Shown here: positions 8,064 to 14,068 of the stretch, one piece after another
How the letters are laid out: every line of letters begins with the position of its first letter
Position numbering within the stretch: the stretch's first letter is position 1
Source: an uncultured Collinsella sp.
Lineage (GTDB): Bacteria > Actinomycetota > Coriobacteriia > Coriobacteriales > Coriobacteriaceae
DNA: 31,833 nucleotides
NCBI GenBank assembly: GCA_958433005.1
Contig: CAUAWV010000026.1
Span: forward strand, 1-31,833
Direction: 5' to 3'
The notes under the pieces: generated by a model
What the model saw: the letters and a program-made list of their open reading frames with translations, nothing else
The model's database searches: none
What the model was told of the DNA's origin: nothing
Program-made: the position numbers and the translations under genes

Positions 8064-8627
8064 CTAGACGCGGGAGACGAACTTGCCGTCGCGGGTGTCA
8101 ACCTTAATGACCTCGCCCTCGTTGAGGTACATGGGGACCTGGATGACAGCGCCGGTGTCGATCGTGGCCGGCTTGGTGGAACCCTGGACGGTGTCGCCCT
8201 TAAAGCCCGGGTCGGTCTGGACGATGGTGGTCTCAATGAACATCGGCGGGGTCACGCCCATGAGCTCGTCGTCGGCGAAAAGCAGCTGGCAGATGTCGTT
8301 CTCACGCAGCCACTTGGAGTTCTCGCCCACCATGTCCTCGGGAACGGGAACCTGCTCGTAGGACTCGTTGTCCATGAAGATGTAGTCGGTGCCGTCGTTG
8401 TAGAGGTACTGGAACTCACGGGTGGTGAGCATGACGCTCTCGAACTTGGTGCCGGCGTTGCAGGTGTTCTCAACGACACGACCGCTCTTGATATCGCGAG
8501 TCTTGTAGCGCACAAAAGCACCACCCTTGCCCGGCTTGACGTGCTGGAACTCGACGATGGTATAAACCTTGTCCTTAATACGGAGACCGAGGCCGTTCTT
8601 GAAGTCGGCGGTAGAAATGGTAGGCAT
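8064..8627 (-). CDS. efp: Translation elongation factor P
   Basis: EF-P enters the ribosomal E site and relieves stalling at polyproline stretches. The 187-residue length is standard and the three-domain pattern is clear: KOW-like N-domain, OB domain, and the C-terminal OB domain ending with GAVIQVPMYLNEGEVIKVDT. The loop tip reads KPGKGGAF with Lys at position 34, so a lysine is available for modification; no EpmA-like or EarP-like gene lies in the window. A GAAAGG site precedes the ATG. It is the first gene of a unit continuing to recN. Confidence 0.97.
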   Translation of the reverse strand: MPTISTADFKNGLGLRIKDKVYTIVEFQHVKPGKGGAFVRYKTRDIKSGRVVENTCNAGTKFESVMLTTREFQYLYNDGTDYIFMDNESYEQVPVPEDMVGENSKWLRENDICQLLFADDELMGVTPPMFIETTIVQTDPGFKGDTVQGSTKPATIDTGAVIQVPMYLNEGEVIKVDTRDGKFVSRV

Positions 8628-8684
8628 AGCGACCTTTCTTCTTATGGGCAGAACGCACAGGCGTCCAAATTACATACGACCGAA

Positions 8685-8690
8685 ATTATA
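8685..8690 (-). promoter_or_regulatory. Probable -10 box for the efp-recN unit
   Basis: On the minus strand a perfect TATAAT lies 58 bases before the efp ATG. The -35 position at 17 bases (GCTGCA) is weak. The site lies just downstream of the pepP terminator, as expected for a new transcription unit. Confidence 0.55.
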
Positions 8691-8716
8691 CACTTGCAGA
8701 CGGCGCCTGCAGCGAG

Positions 8717-8764
8717 CGCATAAAAAGAGAACGCGGGGCGTCCGAATCGATCCGGACGTCCCGC
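8717..8764 (-). terminator. Rho-independent terminator of pepP
   Basis: Reading the minus strand after the pepP stop, GCGGGACGTCC (8764-8754) pairs with GGACGCCCCGC (8743-8733) with one mismatch; inner bases extend the stem. A TTCTCTTTTT tail follows (to about 8722). It separates the alaS-pepP run from the efp-recN run. Confidence 0.85.
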
Positions 8765-8786
8765 CCCAAAAATCTATCGAAATGAG

Positions 8787-9917
8787 CTAGCAATCGATGA
8801 CGTGAAGGTCATGCGGCGTCTTGGTGAAGGGCTCGTAGCCGTTCTCGGTGACCACGCCGTAGTCCTCCAGACGCACGCCGCCCACGCCGGGCAGGTAGAC
8901 GCCGGGCTCCATGGTGATAACCGAGCCGACCTCGATGATATTCTTGCTGCGGTTGAAGTTGGGCAGCTCGTGGATGTCAATGCCCACGCCGTGGCCCAGA
9001 CCATGGTTGTAGTAATCGCCATAGCCGGCATCGCCGATGATCTTCTTGGAAAGCTTGAAAATGTCATTGCCCTCGACGCCCGGATGGATGGCGGCGACGC
9101 ACTCCTCGTGCGTACGGCGCACGAGCGCGTACAGGTCGAGCTGTTCAGATGTGGGCTCGCCCATCACGACGGTACGCGTCATATCGGAGCGATAGTCGCA
9201 GTAGCCCGCGCCATAATCCATGAGAACGAAGTCGCCCTTCTCGATCACACGGTCGCTCGGGACGGCATGCGGGTTGGCGGTGTTGGGACCGCTCGCGACG
9301 ATGGAGCCAAAGGCCAGGCTATCGGCACCGTTAGCGAACATAAAGTTCTCGAGCTCGTTGCGGACCTGCTTCTCGGTCATACCGGGCTTAATATAGCCGA
9401 GCATGTGCTGGAAGGCGGCGTCGGTGATCGACTGCGCGTGGCGCATGAGCTCGATCTCCTCGGCGTCCTTGATGGCGCGCATCTTACGGATGTCGTCATG
9501 CATCAGCGGCAGCATGCAGGCAACGGAGCGGTCCTCCAGGCCACGCTGAATACCCTGGTAGAAATTGATCTGCATGTCGTCCTCGACAGCGCAGACGCGG
9601 CACTTGTTGGCCGCGATCTTGCCGGCGACCCAACCGGAGATGGTGCCCTCGTCCATGTCGTAAACCCAGGGGCTGCCGGCGGGCGTGTTCTCCTCAAAGC
9701 TGTTGAGATAGCGCGAGTCGGTATGGAACAGGCACTGGTCGGCCGTAATAAACGCAGCATGCGGGAACTCGAAGGTGTAATCGAAGACGCCCTTGACGCC
9801 CGTAAGCCAACGAAGGTTGGCCTCGTCGCGCACCACGATAGCGTCGTAGCCACGCTCAACCATCAGGGCACGGACACGCTCGATACGACCGGCGGGACCG
9901 GCAGCAAACTCTGACAT
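8787..9917 (-). CDS. M24-family Xaa-Pro aminopeptidase/dipeptidase
   Basis: This cytoplasmic metallopeptidase of family M24 (pita-bread fold) removes residues adjoining proline. The N-terminal creatinase-like domain spans about 1-140, and the catalytic domain follows. All five metal ligands are present: D234 (MDYGAG), D245 (SDMTR), H309 (GLGHGVG), E337 (TMEPGVY) and E351 (RLEDYG). Length 376 fits PepQ/PepP-type enzymes of Gram-positives. AAAGGAA precedes the ATG. It lies between the aroB-like gene and efp, the same relative order as pepQ in mycobacteria. Aminopeptidase versus prolidase cannot be decided here. Confidence 0.94.
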   Translation of the reverse strand: MSEFAAGPAGRIERVRALMVERGYDAIVVRDEANLRWLTGVKGVFDYTFEFPHAAFITADQCLFHTDSRYLNSFEENTPAGSPWVYDMDEGTISGWVAGKIAANKCRVCAVEDDMQINFYQGIQRGLEDRSVACMLPLMHDDIRKMRAIKDAEEIELMRHAQSITDAAFQHMLGYIKPGMTEKQVRNELENFMFANGADSLAFGSIVASGPNTANPHAVPSDRVIEKGDFVLMDYGAGYCDYRSDMTRTVVMGEPTSEQLDLYALVRRTHEECVAAIHPGVEGNDIFKLSKKIIGDAGYGDYYNHGLGHGVGIDIHELPNFNRSKNIIEVGSVITMEPGVYLPGVGGVRLEDYGVVTENGYEPFTKTPHDLHVIDC

Positions 9918-9954
9918 GCAGATTCCTTTCTTGTTGTCTCTATAAAGACGGAAC

Positions 9955-10007
9955 GGGTCTCAACCGAACGACGGAATCGCGCGCGATTCGCAACCGATTG
10001 GAAACCC
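9955..10007. repeat. Long imperfect hairpin in the aroB-pepP intergenic region
   Basis: An outer stem pairs GGGTCTC (9955-9961) with GAAACCC (10001-10007), and the centre is a perfect 16-base palindrome, GAATCGCG-CGCGATTC (9974-9989). It lies in the 5' leader of pepP. It may be a weak terminator for the upstream unit or a processing site; no clear U-tract follows. Confidence 0.5.
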
Positions 10008-10014
10008 GCCCCTC

Positions 10015-10043
10015 AACATGATACGAAAGACGATGTATGTCAA
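10015..10043 (-). promoter_or_regulatory. Possible promoter upstream of pepP
   Basis: On the minus strand a perfect -35 box TTGACA (10043-10038) is followed at 17 bases by CATGTT (10020-10015), a poor -10. It would allow pepP to be transcribed apart from the upstream aro genes. Confidence 0.4.
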
Positions 10044-10049
10044 TAAATC

Positions 10050-11159
10050 CTAGAGAAGTTCTTTGCGAGAAGCCAAGTATGCGCGAGCATGGCGGTCGAG
10101 AACCTCGTCCTCAACGCTCGTTAGACGAATGGCGCCGAGCGCCGCGGGCAGCGGCAACATGCTGCGGTTCGAGCGGACAAACTGCTGCCTGCGGAACTCC
10201 TCGATATATGCGGCAGGCTCCAGATCGAAGGCAAGCTCCTCGATACCAAAGTCCTCCAGGCAGTCATCGACCTCAAAGACGTAATCGATATCGAAGTCGC
10301 AGGCATCATGTGCTAGGCGCGCCTCAAAGCGCATGCCCTCGGACAGCAGCTGGTAGACAGGGACCTGCGACGCGGCATCGACCAAGCAGGCGCGCAGGGT
10401 ACGCTCCCCCGTCTTACCAAAATCGAGCGCATGGCGGGCGCTCGGGTTCGTGGCCATCAGTACGTCCTTACGTGCAGTCTGAGACCACTGAACGGCATTG
10501 ACGAGCGCGACCTCCTCGCCCGCGAGAATCTCGGGGACGGTCTCAGTAAACTGATTCCAGCGGGACTTGCTGCTCGAAAGCATGGTGCCAACAAGTACCG
10601 CATAACCGAGCTTAAGGTCCTCGGGGTCCGCCGCGCGAACAAGGTCGAGGTCACACACGACCAAGCCCGGTTCGGGACGGAACGCGATAGCGGGAAGCGC
10701 ATTCTCCGACGAGGCGACGAGCGGCTTCATGGTCGTCGCGACCGTGAGCATGGCGTCGAACGTCGTCGGCAGCAAGGCGCACTCGGTGCGACCGCACCAC
10801 TGATTGGCACACCAGCAAACGACCGAGCAGGTCGCCGCGTCGCCGACAGCGACAACGAGATCGTCACAGGTAATGCCGTTAGCCGACAGGGCGCCAAAGA
10901 CGGTATCGGCATCGGCCAGCGTAGCACCGGCAGGCGAAACCTCGAGGACGAGCAGCGACAAGGCAAAACCGGCGTCGACCAGCGCATGCTCGACAGCCTC
11001 GCCAAAACGCTCGGATGTGGCGTCGTTCCAAACCACCATCGCGCGCTTAGGCTTGCCCACAGCCGAGGCAAACATGCGCGACAGTTCCTCGAACGCGCCC
11101 AATCCGACGCGGACATCGACACTGCGGTTTTGGAAATTGATAAGTTGGCGGCGAATCAT
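10050..11159 (-). CDS. Divergent 3-dehydroquinate synthase homologue, probably not a canonical enzyme
   Basis: The 369-residue protein aligns end to end with AroB (3-dehydroquinate synthase), which converts DAHP to 3-dehydroquinate using NAD and zinc. Retained landmarks are PTT at 131-133, VVCDLDLV at 167-174, GYA at 185-187, LDFGKT at 245-250 and the MLPLPAALG tail at 334-342. The key residues are not kept. The GGG-V/I-GD nucleotide motif reads VAVGDAATC; the GGKT segment reads ATTMKPL; the zinc Glu of the GxAEVIK motif is V188; the first His of GHTxGHA is K249; the His of the LHGEAV motif aligns with S273. Position next to an intact aroK and before pepP matches aroB synteny, so it is orthologous by place. 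Its ATG overlaps the aroK stop (ATGA). It may be a pseudoenzyme or have a new role. The alignment was made by eye. Confidence 0.8.
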   Translation of the reverse strand: MIRRQLINFQNRSVDVRVGLGAFEELSRMFASAVGKPKRAMVVWNDATSERFGEAVEHALVDAGFALSLLVLEVSPAGATLADADTVFGALSANGITCDDLVVAVGDAATCSVVCWCANQWCGRTECALLPTTFDAMLTVATTMKPLVASSENALPAIAFRPEPGLVVCDLDLVRAADPEDLKLGYAVLVGTMLSSSKSRWNQFTETVPEILAGEEVALVNAVQWSQTARKDVLMATNPSARHALDFGKTGERTLRACLVDAASQVPVYQLLSEGMRFEARLAHDACDFDIDYVFEVDDCLEDFGIEELAFDLEPAAYIEEFRRQQFVRSNRSMLPLPAALGAIRLTSVEDEVLDRHARAYLASRKELL

Positions 11160-11689
11160 AGCAGTCCACGCTCCAAAAGCATCTCGGCACAAAGGTAGGA
11201 AACGTCCTCGAAGGACTTGTTGCGAATATCAAGGGTAATATCGGCGGCTTGGCGATACAGCGGACGGCGATGCTCAAACAGGCGAGCAGCATGCTCGGGC
11301 GAGCGGAAATCGGGCCGGGTATCAGAACGGCGAATCTGGCGCAACGAGTCCTCAAAGTCGCCTTCGAGGTACACGCATGTACCCATCTCGTGCATCAGTT
11401 CAATGTTCACCGGCGTCTCGACGATGCCACCCCCGCACGACACCAGCAGGCTGCGCTCGCTTTGAAGCGAACGGAGTGCCGAGGTCTCGAGCTCGCGAAA
11501 ACGATCCTCGCCCTCGGTCTCAAATATCTCGGTCACCGACTTGCCACATCGACGCACAACCAAACGATCGGTATCGATAAAACGCCGCTTGAACATAGTG
11601 CCGACGTTGCGCGCGAGCGTCGATTTGCCCGCGCCCAAAAAGCCGATAAAGAAAATATGGTCGCAGCCGTGTTTGATGTGCTGAGACAT
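11156..11689 (-). CDS. aroK: Shikimate kinase
   Basis: Shikimate kinase phosphorylates shikimate at the 3-OH in aromatic amino acid biosynthesis. The 177-residue P-loop protein has all usual motifs: Walker A GFLGAGKST, the substrate Asp in FIDTD, the Arg in DRFRELE, the glycine-rich CGGGIVETP, a lid containing RRSDTRPDF, and RRPLYRQAAD near the C-terminus. It starts eight bases after the yqeG stop and overlaps the aroB-like gene by four bases. The kinase looks intact while its neighbour does not, which is unusual. Confidence 0.92.
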   Translation of the reverse strand: MSQHIKHGCDHIFFIGFLGAGKSTLARNVGTMFKRRFIDTDRLVVRRCGKSVTEIFETEGEDRFRELETSALRSLQSERSLLVSCGGGIVETPVNIELMHEMGTCVYLEGDFEDSLRQIRRSDTRPDFRSPEHAARLFEHRRPLYRQAADITLDIRNKSFEDVSYLCAEMLLERGLL

Positions 11690-11697
11690 GGCGAAAC

Positions 11698-12195
11698 CTA
11701 TTCCTCGCAGGGAAGGTCGCGCAGGGCCCGGCGCTCAAAGATACGGAAGATCTGCGTGTACCACAGGTCCTGGGTTGCCTGCGGCTTGACCAGAATAGTG
11801 TCAACGCCGGCAAAATTACCGCTCCACACGTCCGTGTACAGCTGATCGCCGATCAGCACCGCCTCGTCTGCCGTGGCGCCGAGGCGCTTAAGACCCGCCT
11901 TGAGGGCAAACGGCGCCGGCTTCATGGCGTGGCTAATGGCCTCGAGTCCCAGCTCGCGTGCAGAGCTCATGACCTGGTCGCGATGCCAGTTGTTGGACAC
12001 CATGCACAGCTTAAAGCCTTTGGCGCGGGCGGCGTCGAGCCAAGCGGAAACCGCAGTGGGAACCTGCTCGGTGTCGCGCGGCACCAGAGTGTTATCGCGA
12101 TCGAGCAGAATGGCGCGTTTGCCGTCGGCCCACAGGGTATCAAGGTCGATGCGATCGACCGAGGCAACGTATCGTTTGGGGCTAAAAATCCTCAT
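11698..12195 (-). CDS. YqeG-family HAD IIIA phosphatase
   Basis: This 165-residue HAD-superfamily protein has the nucleophile motif LLDRDNTLV (D32, D34), the Thr/Ser motif MVSNN, a downstream Lys in MKPAP, and the acidic motif GDQLYTDV. These are typical of the YqeG family, related to phosphatidylglycerophosphate phosphatases, but the substrate here is not shown by sequence. The start at 12195 is one base after the mltG stop, which suggests coupling; a longer reading to 12420 is an artefact of the mltG overlap. In mycobacteria this interval holds other genes, including aroE. Confidence 0.87.
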   Translation of the reverse strand: MRIFSPKRYVASVDRIDLDTLWADGKRAILLDRDNTLVPRDTEQVPTAVSAWLDAARAKGFKLCMVSNNWHRDQVMSSARELGLEAISHAMKPAPFALKAGLKRLGATADEAVLIGDQLYTDVWSGNFAGVDTILVKPQATQDLWYTQIFRIFERRALRDLPCEE

Positions 12196-12196
12196 G

Positions 12197-13630
12197 CTAA
12201 TTCCAAGACTGTTGATGCTCTTCGTAGGTTTGCGAGAAGTACTCCTCGTCCTGCGTAATGTAGAAATACAGGTCATCGGAGTCGGTCGGCTCAAGCGTGG
12301 CCTTGAGTGCCTCGAGCGACGGAGAGCAGATGGGCGTGGGTGGCAGGCCCTCGTGCTTATAGGTGTTATACGGGCTATCGCTCTGCAGGTCGTCGGCGGT
12401 AACCTCGCCACCGGTGACATACATCATGGTCGCATCGCTGTTGAGATAGCGCAGACCGTCGAGCTTGCCGGCAAGGCGGTTGTAGAAGACCGAGGCCACG
12501 TGCGCACGTTGATCGGCGTTGAGGCCCTCGCGCTCAACGATAGAGGCCAAGTTAACGATGTCGTAGTCGGACATCTCCACACCGTAGCGCTCCTTGATCT
12601 TGGCTTCGCAGCTCGCAAAGTCAAGCGACTTGTACTCAGTCTTAAACTGATCGAGCATGGCACGAATCACGTCATCGGCCGTCGGCGAATCACCCAACGA
12701 ATAGGTCTTGGGGAACAAGAAACCCTCGAGCGAATCGTTGGCGGCGCCCTTAAGGAAGCTATAGTCGTCCACGTAGTTGGAGGCCTTGGCCTGGTTGAGG
12801 AAGTCTTCCTTAGAGATGCTGTCGTAGGCCTGGGCCACGCGGTCGGCGACTTGATCGACTGTCAGACCCTCAGGGATAGTCAGCGCATTGGAGCCCGCGT
12901 TGGGGCCTTCCATGAGCTGCTGAACAACCTTGGTCGCATCCATGAGTGTGGTGAACGAATAAGTACCAGGCTTGAGCGACATATCGGCGTTGAGCTTTTT
13001 CACCGCCGCGTAGTAATCCTTGGGATTTTCGACGACATGGTTCTCGGAGAGAATCGAGGCGATCGCATCACCCGAAGCAGCGTCGGGAATGGTCACCGTA
13101 ACCTGCTGACCAGCCGTGACCTTCGTATCCTCACCGGCAAAGAAGCCCTTGACGGCAGGCACGACAAAGAAAGCGATAGTAGCAAGCGCAATTACGGCCA
13201 CCACAACGCCGATGATCATAGGAACCGGAGAACTCTTCTTTTGAGCACCGCGACGAGCATGCGTGTAGTAGCTCGAGCGAGTCGCCGGAGCAACGCCATG
13301 CGAACCGCGAGCGTGATGCAAATGCGATTGGGGGACCTGCGTTCGCTGGGTAGGTGCCTGTTGCTTAAAGCGAGCACCGCCTGCAGGCTGAGCCGAACGA
13401 GCAGTGGGCTGCTGAGCCGCGTGAGAAGCCGGATACTGAACCGAACGAGCAGAAGGCTGCTGACCCGTCCGTTGAACAGGTTGGGCCGAACGAGAGGAGG
13501 ACTGCACCGGGCGCGCGGCAGACTGAGCTGCGCGCTGGGTCGGCTGTGCCGGACGCTGGCCAGGCTGGGCAGGGCGCGACGCCGGCTGACGTGTACGATT
13601 CGGCTGGCGCGGATCGGGAGCGCTAGGCAT
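12197..13630 (-). CDS. mltG: Endolytic murein transglycosylase MltG with long Pro/Gln-rich cytoplasmic tail
   Basis: MltG is a membrane-anchored lytic transglycosylase that cuts nascent glycan strands and so sets their length. The 477-residue protein has a Pro/Gln/Ala/Arg-rich region (1-about 120), a single TM helix (about 136-158), a LysM-like segment, and the catalytic YceG domain with LEGFLFPKTY at 301-310 and the catalytic Glu E366 in ASIVEREG. The C-terminal YNTYKHEGLPPTPICSPS motif is intact. The start at 13630 has AGGAGG six bases upstream and overlaps ruvX by eight bases. The long disordered N-terminus probably stays in the cytoplasm and might recruit partners. Confidence 0.95.
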   Translation of the reverse strand: MPSAPDPRQPNRTRQPASRPAQPGQRPAQPTQRAAQSAARPVQSSSRSAQPVQRTGQQPSARSVQYPASHAAQQPTARSAQPAGGARFKQQAPTQRTQVPQSHLHHARGSHGVAPATRSSYYTHARRGAQKKSSPVPMIIGVVVAVIALATIAFFVVPAVKGFFAGEDTKVTAGQQVTVTIPDAASGDAIASILSENHVVENPKDYYAAVKKLNADMSLKPGTYSFTTLMDATKVVQQLMEGPNAGSNALTIPEGLTVDQVADRVAQAYDSISKEDFLNQAKASNYVDDYSFLKGAANDSLEGFLFPKTYSLGDSPTADDVIRAMLDQFKTEYKSLDFASCEAKIKERYGVEMSDYDIVNLASIVEREGLNADQRAHVASVFYNRLAGKLDGLRYLNSDATMMYVTGGEVTADDLQSDSPYNTYKHEGLPPTPICSPSLEALKATLEPTDSDDLYFYITQDEEYFSQTYEEHQQSWN

Positions 13631-14051
13631 GCGAAACCTCCTCGTTTTTACGATCAAGCCACGTCTGCAAAAACAGGCTGGCGGCAATCATGTCAATCTT
13701 GCCCCTCATCTGTTTTTCGTTGAGGCCCTGCTCGCGCAGGATACGCTTGGCCTCTTGCGAGGACAGGCGCTCGTCCTCAAACTCCAACGGAAGATCGAGC
13801 TCGTCGGCAATCTTTTGCGCAACAGCGGCAACACGCTCGGCCTGGGGGCCGGGCTCACCTGCCATGGTCAAGGGACGTCCACTTACCAGGATATCGGGCT
13901 CATAGTCCTCGACCAGGTAGCGAAACGTCTTTGCCATGCCAGTGACCTCGGCAGCCGGGAGCACCTTGACGGGCATTGCCATCTTGCCATCACGGCTCGA
14001 GACGGCAATGCCAATCCTGGTCTCCCCTATGTCCAGTGCGAGCGCGACCAC
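13623..14051 (-). CDS. ruvX: Holliday junction resolvase-like RuvX (YqgF)
   Basis: The 142-residue RNase H-fold protein belongs to the YqgF/RuvX family, implicated in Holliday junction resolution and 16S rRNA 5' processing. The N-terminal LALDIGETRIGIAVS carries the first catalytic Asp, FEDERLSS the Glu region, and KIDMIAASLFLQTWL the last Asp. The start is GTG at 14051, because an in-frame stop lies just upstream and no ATG fits. It begins 17 bases after alaS and overlaps mltG, keeping the widespread alaS-ruvX-mltG order. Confidence 0.93.
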   Translation of the reverse strand: MVALALDIGETRIGIAVSSRDGKMAMPVKVLPAAEVTGMAKTFRYLVEDYEPDILVSGRPLTMAGEPGPQAERVAAVAQKIADELDLPLEFEDERLSSQEAKRILREQGLNEKQMRGKIDMIAASLFLQTWLDRKNEEVSHA

Positions 14052-14068
14052 AGCGACTACTTAGGTTC

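Noticed and set aside
10050..11159. aroB-like gene as a decaying pseudogene
   Set aside because: The frame is open over the full expected length, with coupling to aroK and normal codon use; substitutions are concentrated at active-site positions.
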